Positions 7,449-13,724 of a DNA stretch of 13,724 bases are shown here, in pieces. This DNA is from Fibrobacteraceae bacterium (GTDB lineage: Bacteria > Fibrobacterota > Fibrobacteria > Fibrobacterales > Fibrobacteraceae): assembly GCA_023231365.1 (NCBI GenBank), contig JALNVO010000048.1, positions 1-13,724 of the forward strand, read 5' to 3'. The notes under the pieces were generated by a model. That model saw only the letters and a program-made list of their open reading frames with translations. It had not been told where the DNA came from and ran no database searches. The position numbers were made by a program, and so were the translations under genes. Each line of letters begins with the position of its first letter. Positions within the stretch are counted from its first letter, which is position 1.

Positions 7449-7476
7449 TTGAAATATCTTTCCTTGAGAGTATTTT
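7449..7476 (+). promoter_or_regulatory. Candidate promoter for the cytidylate-kinase-like gene
   Basis: TTGAAA (7449-7454) and TATTTT (7471-7476) are 16 nt apart, downstream of the terminator and about 30 nt before ATG 7506. The -10 hexamer is the same as the one proposed for the TerC/Alx gene. By-eye match only. Confidence 0.35.
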
Positions 7477-7505
7477 ATTTGGAGTAGACAATCAAGGAGC
7501 ATCTT

Positions 7506-8111
7506 ATGTCAAAGAATATTATTACGATTAGCCGCGAATTTGGAAGCGGCGGGCGCATTATTGCTAAAGAAGTCGCAAAGAAACTCGGCTATGCTTTTTA
7601 TGACCGGGCTCTGGTTGATTCTCAAATCCGCACTGATGAACTCTCTGCTGAATCCATGCGCGACATTGAGGATTCCCTCAACGAAGCATTGCTTTTTCAG
7701 TTAGCTGTAGATGGCAACTATGCCGAGCATTTCTGGGAATCCGCGATGATGCCTTCGGTGGACAAACTTTTTCTCATGCAGGAAAAAATCATCAACAACA
7801 TGATTGCGAAAGGGCCGTCCGTTATCGTTGGAACGGGTGCTGATTTTATTTGTAGGGAAAAAGCCGATTGTGCAAGTTTTTTTATTTATGCGCCGTTCGA
7901 TGATCGCAAAAAACGAGTTATCGAGGATTACCATATTCCTGCAAAAGATGCGGAAGCTAAAATTCGCCGCCGTGATAAACTTCGCAAGGAACACTATGAA
8001 TCTTGTACGTTCCAAAAATGGGGCGACGTACACAACTACGACTTGGCTTTGGACAGTTCTTTTCTTGGACTTTCCAAGACGGCTGAGCTTGTTATCCGTG
8101 CTATAGAATAG
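7506..8111 (+). CDS. Cytidylate-kinase-like P-loop protein
   Basis: A 201-residue cytosolic protein of the cytidylate-kinase-like family (Cytidylate_kin2 type), distinct from the housekeeping CMP kinase Cmk. The N-terminus 'ITISREFGSGGRIIAKEVAKKLGYAFYDR' (residues 6-34; its middle is the diagnostic part) carries the family's atypical nucleotide-binding loop 'REFGSGG' in place of GxxxxGK[ST]. 'VIVGTGADFI' is the usual second strand, although most members I know have Arg where this has the Thr of 'GTGAD'. The C-terminal part, Arg-rich 'IRRRDKLRKEHYE' then 'WGDVHNYDLALDSS', is typical: the arginines resemble an NMP-kinase lid. The phosphate acceptor is unknown for this family. CAAGGAGC 5 nt upstream fixes the start. 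It ends 7 bp from the convergent lipoprotein gene. Confidence 0.82.
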   Translation: MSKNIITISREFGSGGRIIAKEVAKKLGYAFYDRALVDSQIRTDELSAESMRDIEDSLNEALLFQLAVDGNYAEHFWESAMMPSVDKLFLMQEKIINNMIAKGPSVIVGTGADFICREKADCASFFIYAPFDDRKKRVIEDYHIPAKDAEAKIRRRDKLRKEHYESCTFQKWGDVHNYDLALDSSFLGLSKTAELVIRAIE

Positions 8112-8118
8112 TGCGCAA

Positions 8119-8982
8119 TTAAAGGTTCTCGTCCTTTGTCTTCGGAACGAAGGTGAGTCCTGCTTCGGCGTACATCTGTGTCATACACAGGTTGAATTCT
8201 ACCGTATTCGTTTCATAGCGGTAGCTTACGCCTAAATAGGCAGAGGCTGTATCCGCCATTTCACAGAGTTTTGGAGTCCATGTTCCAAAATGGAGGCTGT
8301 AGGTACATTCCTTGTCGCCGATGGAGTAGATATATTCCAATTTGTCCTCGGTGAGCTCTTCCAAGCGGAATTCTACAGAGTGCTTGGCGTCTATGTGGAT
8401 TTCGCCTTCGCGGCAGTTTGTTTTTGCAATGGTATCTTCAGTAGGGTGCACATCGAAATTGTCGTAGGCATCCATAAAGCAATAGTCTTTCCAGATAACC
8501 GTAAGTGTCATGGAATCGCCAAAAAATTTGCGTTCCATAGAGGTTCCTTGTGGGAGCTCTACGCATTCATCGCCTTCGCAATTCGCCGTATAGGTCCAAG
8601 TTTCATCTAGGACGGAGTCTGGCCCGTAATATACTTCCGTGGTATTATTGCGGGTGAGGTATAGTGAGTCATTTACGTGGAGAAAATCGAAGCTTTCCGT
8701 TTCGGTTTTGTATTCAACGTTACTTCCGTCCGCATTGATATCGCAAAATCCGGTATATGTGGAGAGTGTATGGTTTGTGGAATCGACTGCTATTTTGTAC
8801 TTGCGTACGGCACGGTATGTAATCGTGCCCGTCGGTTTGGAGGCTCGGGGCTTGCGTGCGGCGGGCTTCACTTTTTTAAGGGCTGTTTTAGATACATTGG
8901 ATTTTGTATCCGCTTGCTTGTCGGAGCTGCAGGCGGCGAGCAAAAATGCCATGATGATGCACAAGATGATACCTTTCTTCAT
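8119..8982 (-). CDS. Cys-rich lipoprotein, unknown family
   Basis: A 287-residue predicted lipoprotein. ATG at 8980-8982 is preferred over the in-frame ATG at 9066 because GAGGAAG lies 5 nt upstream, it follows the previous stop by 16 nt, and it begins a proper signal peptide: 'MKKG', hydrophobic residues, lipobox 'LAAC' with C18. Next comes a basic linker rich in Lys, Arg, Pro and Ala (about 31-50), then a predicted beta-rich domain with many alternating polar and aromatic residues ('GTITYRAVRKYKIAVD', 'ESFDFLHVNDSLYLTR'). The mature part has eight further cysteines, an even number that fits disulfide bonds outside the cytoplasm. I recognise no family. Close packing behind the SpmA-SpmB fusion gene suggests cotranscription, and both act in the envelope; nothing more can be said of its role. 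Confidence 0.8.
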   Translation of the reverse strand: MKKGIILCIIMAFLLAACSSDKQADTKSNVSKTALKKVKPAARKPRASKPTGTITYRAVRKYKIAVDSTNHTLSTYTGFCDINADGSNVEYKTETESFDFLHVNDSLYLTRNNTTEVYYGPDSVLDETWTYTANCEGDECVELPQGTSMERKFFGDSMTLTVIWKDYCFMDAYDNFDVHPTEDTIAKTNCREGEIHIDAKHSVEFRLEELTEDKLEYIYSIGDKECTYSLHFGTWTPKLCEMADTASAYLGVSYRYETNTVEFNLCMTQMYAEAGLTFVPKTKDENL

Positions 8983-8998
8983 GGTTTCTTCCTCATTT

Positions 8999-10237
8999 TT
9001 AAACGGGCGGGAAAAAAATGTAGGCGATTGCAATCGCTGCAATGATGCCCGCAAAGTCTGCGGCAAGCGCGCAAATTACGGAATGCCTTGTCTTTTTGAT
9101 TCCGACGGAACCGAAATAGACCGCGATAATGTAGAATGTTGTATCGGTTGCACCTTGGAAAATACAGCTCAAGTGCCCGACAAAGCTGTCTGGGCCATAA
9201 GTTTTCATTGCGTCGATCATCATTCCTCGGGCGCCGCTTCCCGAAAGAGGTTTCATAATAGCTGTGGGAAGTGCTGGGATTATATCGTTTGGAAGCCCGA
9301 ACCAGGAGAATATGTGCGAGACAGAACTCATCACAATGTCCATCGCTCCGCTTGCGCGGAATACGGCGACACCTACAAGTATTGCAACCAGATAGGGGAT
9401 GACCATTACGGCTGTGTGGAAACCGTCTTTGGCGCCTTCGATAAATGCTTCGAATGCGCGGACTTTTTTGTAAACGGCAAGCCCGAAGAAAATGATGATG
9501 ATGGAGAAGAGAACAAAACCGCTCACGAAGAGACTTGTGGCTCCGAGTTCCTGTGCGGATAATTTTGAAAAGTAGACGAGTGTGCCAAGTACAGCACTTG
9601 TAAGACCGATGAACCAAGCAATTGTGACTGGGTTCTTAAGCTCGATTTTTTGAAAAAAACTGGTGACGATAATTCCGATGAGAGTGCTGAAGAATGTAGC
9701 AAGGAGTAAAGGAAGGAAAATGTCGGAGGGATTTGCAGCACCGAGCTGTGCCCGGTAGGTCATTATGCTCACTGGGATGAGTGTAAGTCCGCTTGCGTTT
9801 AAAACAAGAAAGAGTATTTGCGCATCGCTCGCGGTCTCTTTATCTGGGTTGAGCTCCTGGAGTTCCTTCATCGCCTTGAGGCCCATCGGAGTTGCCGCGT
9901 TATCAAGTCCCAGCATATTTGCGCTGATATTCATGAGCATAGTCCCTTTTACTGGGTGACCTTTAGGGATGGATGGGAAAAGACGTGAAAACAGGGGATC
10001 GATAAACTTCGCCAAAATTTGTACGGCTCCGCCTTTTTCGCCGACTTTTAAAATGCCGAGCCAGAGGGAAAGGATACCGGTAAGTCCCAGAGAAATTTCG
10101 AAAGCGGTTTTGGACATTTCGAAAGCGCTCTGTATGGTGTCGTTGAATATGCCCGTTTCTCCAAAAACAAAACATTTAATGGCGCATGCAATAAATGCAC
10201 CAAAAAAGAAAAGGAGCCAAATGACATTCAACACCAT
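8999..10237 (-). CDS. SpmA-SpmB fusion, nucleoside-recognition (Gate) domain membrane protein
   Basis: A 412-residue integral membrane protein that joins in one chain what Bacillus encodes as two spore maturation proteins. The SpmA-like half (about 1-200) has the signature 'NMLGLDNAATPMGLKAMKEL' (107-126); the SpmB-like half (about 230-412) has 'MKPLSGSGARGMMIDAM' (328-344) and 'FQGATDTTFYIIAVYFG' (360-376). Both halves contain the Gate/'nucleoside recognition' helix-break-helix pattern seen in nucleoside and ion carriers. About ten membrane segments are visible. In Bacillus SpmA and SpmB affect spore core dehydration; fused forms are common in bacteria that do not sporulate and their substrate is unknown. 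The Shine-Dalgarno is poor, but the ATG is the only start that keeps the first helix. It follows the sensor kinase gene by 33 bp with no terminator between. Confidence 0.9.
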   Translation of the reverse strand: MVLNVIWLLFFFGAFIACAIKCFVFGETGIFNDTIQSAFEMSKTAFEISLGLTGILSLWLGILKVGEKGGAVQILAKFIDPLFSRLFPSIPKGHPVKGTMLMNISANMLGLDNAATPMGLKAMKELQELNPDKETASDAQILFLVLNASGLTLIPVSIMTYRAQLGAANPSDIFLPLLLATFFSTLIGIIVTSFFQKIELKNPVTIAWFIGLTSAVLGTLVYFSKLSAQELGATSLFVSGFVLFSIIIIFFGLAVYKKVRAFEAFIEGAKDGFHTAVMVIPYLVAILVGVAVFRASGAMDIVMSSVSHIFSWFGLPNDIIPALPTAIMKPLSGSGARGMMIDAMKTYGPDSFVGHLSCIFQGATDTTFYIIAVYFGSVGIKKTRHSVICALAADFAGIIAAIAIAYIFFPPV

Positions 10238-10270
10238 ACTTCAAAAGATAGAAAATATGATAGGATAGTC

Positions 10271-13018
10271 TTAAGTCACAAATTCCGCAAGGGTCTTCAA
10301 CAGGGTCTTTGATTCCACAGGTTTGGAAAGGTGTGCGTTCATCCCTGCCGCAGATGTTTTTTCCATATCGTCAGTAAAAGCATCGGCAGTCATTGCAATA
10401 ATGGGTATTGTTTTTGCTTCAGCTCTTTTTGAGTTGCGGATGGCCTCTGTCGCTTCAAATCCGTCCATTATTGGCATACGGAGATCCATTAGGATGGCGT
10501 TGTAGTGCCCTACGGGGTTTTCTCTAAAGAGATCTACGGCTTCTTTTCCATTGTGGGCTTCTTCTACGATGATTTCTGCACTCATCAGGATAAGTTTTGC
10601 GATTTCCCGGTTGATTGTGTTGTCTTCCACTATAAGTACGCATTTTCCTTTCAGTTTATCTGCCGGATTTGTTTCTTCGGTAGTCGCATTTATTTCGTTC
10701 TTGTCTGTGGTTGATTTGCTTTCTAATATGATGATGAAAGAAATGGAAGATTGTTCATCGCTTTGAAGATTGATGGATCCATTCATTTTTTCAATCATCC
10801 CCTTGACTACGGTGAGCCCGAGGCCGGGGCTGTCATTGAGTGTGGAATCTAAGGTTAGTGGCTGTTCATAAATTTGCTGGAATTTGTCTAGGTCTGTGTT
10901 GAGTTTACAGATTTTTATAGTGTATTTGATTTTTGTGGAGCCTTCACTGGATGGCAACAAATGAATATCGAATTGGATGTTGCTACCTTCTTTTGCAAAT
11001 TGTATGGCGTCTGATATCAGTGTGAGAAAAATTTGCTCATAGCGGGTTTTGTCTAATTTTAGATAAATTTGTGTGTAATCATCGGATTCGCTGACTATGC
11101 TTACGTGTTTTGTCTCTGCAATGATGTGTATGTTGGTCAACATCTCATCTAGAGCTTCATTCATAGAGAAAAATTCATTCTTGAGATCAATGATGCCCCG
11201 TTCAATTTTTGATTTATCAATAATGGCGTTGATGAGTCCTAACAAATATTTTCCGGCTGTATTTATCAGACCGAGTCTCTTCTTTGTAACTGCGTTTGTC
11301 GTATCGTCTTTGTAGATGATTTCTGAGAGTCCAAGAATTGTGTTCATCGGCGTGCGGATTTCGTGACTCATTAGACTTAAAAATTTTGATTTGCTTTCGC
11401 TAGCTTGTTCTAGCTCAATGTTTTTTTGCCGGAGAAGTTCCATATATTTGATATGCATTGTATAGAGAATGGCGATGACCACGAATATGGCAATGAGAAC
11501 AAGAAAGATGACGATTGCGGGAATCCCAAATTTAGACCAGATATCCTGCGCTGTCGATGCGTATGCGCTTGAAAATATATAGGATCTTATGGCAATGTTT
11601 CTATCTTCTTCGTTTAAGTTCTTTATGGACTTGTTGAGAATGGAATAAAGAAGCGGATCGGATTTGGATATGACCGCGGCTCTTAAGTTGTCTATTGATC
11701 CTGTTTGGGGAATAAGGGCCATATCTTCGAATTTCCAGCGGTGAAGCATATTGCTTGCTGCGAATTCGCTGATAAAAGCCATATCCGTTTTTCCTAGTCT
11801 CACGCTGTCAAGCGCCGCTTCTATGGAGGGTGCAAAAGAGATAATCCAGATTGCCCTTTTGTTGCTGTCCATATTGTCATATAGTTCTTTGGACATTGTT
11901 ACTCTGTAGCGGCTGTCTTTAGGGAGGACTAAGTCTTTTTTCGAAACAAGGACGTTTTGCGAAGAAATGTAGGGCTGTGAAATTTTGTATTCCTTTGGAA
12001 AAATCAGAATTTCTTTTCGGTTCAAGCCGGCGACGACATCAATTTTCATGCTGGAGAGAGAATGAAATTTCGTAATATCCGGGAAAGTCGTGTATTTAAA
12101 ATGCAAACCGCTCTTTTTTTCTATTCGTTTGAATATTTCTACGGAGATGCCCTTAATCTCTTTGGTCTTGTCATCCCGGTAAGAAAAAGGTTCCTGGTCT
12201 ACAGGAAAACCCACCGTCAAAATTTTTTTTCTGTCAATGTAATCCTGTTCTTCTTTTGTTAGATATTCTTGGGTGAATTTAGGAAAATAAACCGCTTCTA
12301 ACCTTGTTTGGTAGCCCGGGTCTATGCGATCTACTTCGTCGATTGCGCTGCTGAGGGACGCCTTTAATTTTTCTCGCCCTTTTTTCATAATAAAGTAGTA
12401 AGAGGCGCAATTGAATTTGGCGACCGTTTTCAGTGTAGAATCTCCGTGCATAAAATTGTGTACGATAGCATCTACTTTTCCTGTTAGGAGAGCTTCTTTT
12501 AAGTCATTCCAATTTTTGTATTCGACAATATTAGGCTTGAACGAATGGGCTTCGGCGAATAGTATCAAAGATTCTTCGTGTACTGTTTCTTTTTCTGTAC
12601 CTATTCTTGCTTTAGCGAAAGCGTTATAATCGTCAAAAGAAATAGGAGACGACTCTGTTGTGGAAATGGCCGTGCAAACTTTTCCGATCGGATTTGTGCT
12701 ATAATCGAACGTTTTGAATCTTTCTGCGGAAATTTTTGCCGGTGAAAGCAAGTCTAATTCTCCGGAGAGAATTTTGTTTAAGCCTTCTTCCCAGCTATTG
12801 ATTTTAACGTACTTGATTTCCCAGTTTGTATAGCGGGATAACCGGGAGACAAGGTCTGCTTCATAGCCCACGACTTTGCCCGTGTTATCGAAAGAGTGGT
12901 AATTTGGCAAATCATAGACGCCGATGCGCACTGTGTCTGAAGTGGAGGCCGAATAAACAAAAACACAAAAAGCAGCGATACCAAGTGCTGAAGTTTTCAA
13001 ATTTCCAAAGATTTTCAT
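10271..13018 (-). CDS. BvgS-like hybrid sensor histidine kinase with degenerate ATPase domain
   Basis: A 915-residue inner-membrane sensor. Order: signal peptide (1-26); two periplasmic solute-binding (SBP_bac_3) domains, about 29-250 and 266-485, each opening in the usual way ('VRIGVYDLPNYHSFD', 'LTVGFPVDQEPFSYRDD'); one membrane helix (498-520); short coiled coil (522-545); HisKA domain with phospho-acceptor H552 in 'SHEIRTPMN'; HATPase region (about 655-768); Ser/Thr-rich linker (768-790); receiver domain (792-915) with acidic pair E798/D799, phospho-acceptor D845 ('LMDLRMP'), T877 and K899. The HATPase part is odd: both N-box asparagines are replaced (T666, D670) and no DxGxG G1 box exists, though 'GLGL' (732-735) remains. 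Two Venus-flytrap domains suggest sensing of small ligands such as amino acids or organic acids, as in BvgS and EvgS. There is no Hpt or output domain and no response regulator nearby. The next gene lies 33 bp downstream. Confidence 0.93.
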   Translation of the reverse strand: MKIFGNLKTSALGIAAFCVFVYSASTSDTVRIGVYDLPNYHSFDNTGKVVGYEADLVSRLSRYTNWEIKYVKINSWEEGLNKILSGELDLLSPAKISAERFKTFDYSTNPIGKVCTAISTTESSPISFDDYNAFAKARIGTEKETVHEESLILFAEAHSFKPNIVEYKNWNDLKEALLTGKVDAIVHNFMHGDSTLKTVAKFNCASYYFIMKKGREKLKASLSSAIDEVDRIDPGYQTRLEAVYFPKFTQEYLTKEEQDYIDRKKILTVGFPVDQEPFSYRDDKTKEIKGISVEIFKRIEKKSGLHFKYTTFPDITKFHSLSSMKIDVVAGLNRKEILIFPKEYKISQPYISSQNVLVSKKDLVLPKDSRYRVTMSKELYDNMDSNKRAIWIISFAPSIEAALDSVRLGKTDMAFISEFAASNMLHRWKFEDMALIPQTGSIDNLRAAVISKSDPLLYSILNKSIKNLNEEDRNIAIRSYIFSSAYASTAQDIWSKFGIPAIVIFLVLIAIFVVIAILYTMHIKYMELLRQKNIELEQASESKSKFLSLMSHEIRTPMNTILGLSEIIYKDDTTNAVTKKRLGLINTAGKYLLGLINAIIDKSKIERGIIDLKNEFFSMNEALDEMLTNIHIIAETKHVSIVSESDDYTQIYLKLDKTRYEQIFLTLISDAIQFAKEGSNIQFDIHLLPSSEGSTKIKYTIKICKLNTDLDKFQQIYEQPLTLDSTLNDSPGLGLTVVKGMIEKMNGSINLQSDEQSSISFIIILESKSTTDKNEINATTEETNPADKLKGKCVLIVEDNTINREIAKLILMSAEIIVEEAHNGKEAVDLFRENPVGHYNAILMDLRMPIMDGFEATEAIRNSKRAEAKTIPIIAMTADAFTDDMEKTSAAGMNAHLSKPVESKTLLKTLAEFVT

Positions 13019-13027
13019 AACGCTTAT

Positions 13028-13056
13028 AATATATAATTACAAAAAGTTTTTTGTAA
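13028..13056 (-). promoter_or_regulatory. Candidate promoter of the sensor kinase gene
   Basis: On the minus strand TTACAA (13056-13051) and TATATT (13033-13028) are 17 nt apart. The predicted start, about 7 nt further on, falls near 13021, only about three bases before the ATG at 13018. No Shine-Dalgarno precedes that ATG, so the message may be almost leaderless. The -35 hexamer is part of the palindrome listed separately. Confidence 0.4.
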
Positions 13057-13079
13057 GGGAAAAAACACATTTTGTAATT
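13035..13079. promoter_or_regulatory. Perfect palindrome with a third half-site, candidate operator
   Basis: TTACAAAAA (13037-13045) and TTTTTGTAA (13048-13056) are exact reverse complements around a 2-bp centre. A third copy, TTTTGTAATT (13070-13079), is the exact reverse complement of AATTACAAAA (13035-13044). The repeats cover the -35 region proposed for the sensor kinase gene. The 2-nt centre and A/T-rich arms argue for a protein-binding dyad rather than an RNA hairpin. I recognise no regulator with this consensus. Confidence 0.45.
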
Positions 13080-13085
13080 TAAACA

Positions 13086-13123
13086 TAAAAAAACGGCTTG
13101 ATTTGCGAATCTTAGCCGTTTCT
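13086..13123 (-). terminator. Rho-independent terminator of threonine synthase gene
   Basis: On the minus strand AAACGGCT (13121-13114) pairs with AGCCGTTT (13098-13091). An inner GATT/AATC stem extends it around a TGCG loop, and the outer stem runs into seven Ts (13093-13087). It lies about 20 nt after the thrC stop and insulates the sensor kinase gene from thrC readthrough. Confidence 0.88.
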
Positions 13124-13140
13124 TTGTTCTGAATATTTAA

Positions 13141-13724
13141 TTAACGCCGTCTAGCAGCCATTTCCTTTTTGAGAATGTCCATCACGGGTCCGATCTCGGC
13201 AGGAGCTTCGAATACCGGGTTCGCAAATTTGGAAAGGATGCCTTCGAGTCTTTTTTCATGGTAGGCAACCTTGAATTCGGTGAACTTGAGGCCGTGCGCC
13301 GTCGAAATCACGACTACTTCTTCCTCTTTGGAAATCTTTTGTTCTTTGACGAGTTTTTCAAGCGCACCTAGCGCTACGCCTGTATGCGGGCAAGTGTAGA
13401 GGCCTGTACGGTCTGCGCGTTCTGCCGCATTTGCAAGTTCGTCTTCGGTCACTTCCACGACTAAACCATTGTAATTCTTGATTGCGCGTTCTGCCTTGGG
13501 ATAGCTCACCGGGTTGCCTATCTGTATCGCTGAGGCAAGCGTCTTTTGGGCGTGTACGGGGACGAGCTTGTCAAACCCGCGCTGGAACGCTTGGTAGAAG
13601 GGGTTGGCGTTCGCTGCTTGTGCAACTATGATTCGCGGTTTCTTGTCGATCAGACCCATTGATAAGCAATTGTCAAAACCTTTGGCGAGTGCGCTTACAT
13701 TGCCGAGGTTTCCCCCAGGGATGA
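13141..13724 (-). CDS. thrC: Threonine synthase, C-terminal part (5' end outside window)
   Basis: The frame is open from the right edge to TAA at 13141-13143, giving 193 residues; the ATG at 13659 is internal. The first visible residues, 'IPGGNLGNVSALAKGFDN', are the Gly/Asn-rich loop that holds the pyridoxal phosphate phosphate group in threonine synthase, and 'PRIIVAQAANANPFYQAF' follows as in the family. Further along, 'ADRTGLYTCPHTGVALGALEKL' character (quoted in part: the Cys-Pro-His-Thr-Gly segment) and 'VVVISTAHGLKFTEFK' belong to the C-terminal part of the PLP fold. The enzyme converts O-phosphohomoserine to threonine, the last step of the threonine pathway. The catalytic lysine lies in the missing N-terminal part. 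The pattern looks closest to the plant-like branch of the family, which is an impression only. A terminator follows. Confidence 0.9.
   Translation of the reverse strand, partial: IPGGNLGNVSALAKGFDNCLSMGLIDKKPRIIVAQAANANPFYQAFQRGFDKLVPVHAQKTLASAIQIGNPVSYPKAERAIKNYNGLVVEVTEDELANAAERADRTGLYTCPHTGVALGALEKLVKEQKISKEEEVVVISTAHGLKFTEFKVAYHEKRLEGILSKFANPVFEAPAEIGPVMDILKKEMAARRR

Noticed and set aside
6616..7491. 291-codon minus-strand open frame
   Set aside because: It is antisense to the thioredoxin lipoprotein and crosses its terminator; composition is not protein-like.
7031..7531. 166-codon plus-strand open frame
   Set aside because: Out-of-frame shadow of the thioredoxin domain that runs through the terminator into the next gene.
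8983..9066. Upstream in-frame ATG for the Cys-rich lipoprotein
   Set aside because: It would overlap the preceding gene and place 28 residues before a perfect lipoprotein signal peptide that has its own GAGGAAG.
8639..9562. 307-codon plus-strand open frame
   Set aside because: It runs antisense across the lipoprotein and SpmA-SpmB genes, has improbable Cys/Asp composition and no ribosome binding site.
13025..13037. Two perfect TATAAT hexamers on the plus strand
   Set aside because: No -35 at the right spacing and no plus-strand gene downstream; they are part of a general A/T-rich promoter region.
1..13724. Mobile element, CRISPR array, defence island, tRNA or rRNA
   Set aside because: I saw no transposase or integrase motif, no regularly spaced direct repeats, and no tRNA-like or rRNA-like stretch on reading; all gaps between genes are under 130 bp.

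Overview
The window reads as ordinary chromosome of a Gram-negative, non-spore-forming bacterium. Two lipoprotein signal peptides, a MATE exporter, moderate GC content, Shine-Dalgarno starts and many lineage-restricted proteins fit this. A Fibrobacter-like (Fibrobacterota) source is my best guess from gene style alone; no rRNA or other decisive marker is present. I see no tRNA or rRNA gene, insertion sequence, phage gene or CRISPR array.

Layout. (1) At the left edge a minus-strand gene for a DUF4405-type membrane protein runs off the window (1-440). It is divergent from a plus-strand pair: a TerC/Alx-family metal-homeostasis membrane protein and a YhcC-type radical SAM protein (504-2355). (2) Convergent to these is a tight minus-strand operon, transcribed proS, acyl-CoA thioesterase, an 87-residue small membrane protein, MATE exporter (6172 down to 2372). 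Its gaps are 17 nt, 8 nt and an ATGA overlap. (3) Divergent from proS is a lipoprotein with two FKBP-N-like repeats and a C-terminal thioredoxin domain (6241-7386). It has a clear terminator and is followed by a cytidylate-kinase-like protein (7506-8111). (4) A minus-strand block runs from 13018 to 8119: a BvgS-like hybrid sensor kinase with two solute-binding domains, a SpmA-SpmB fused 'nucleoside recognition' membrane protein, and an unknown Cys-rich lipoprotein. (5) At the right edge is the C-terminal part of threonine synthase, with its own terminator.

The points most worth a second look are these. The sensor kinase keeps its phospho-accepting His and an intact receiver, but its ATPase domain lacks the N-box asparagines and the G1 box. 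A 20-bp perfect palindrome plus a third half-site overlaps the only good promoter for that gene, which would give an almost leaderless mRNA. The tandem FKBP-N/thioredoxin lipoprotein lacks any isomerase domain and has mutually exclusive hairpins over its ribosome binding site. The 87-residue gene sits in the proS operon. I found no evidence for a new defence or mobile system; the rest is housekeeping and envelope biology.
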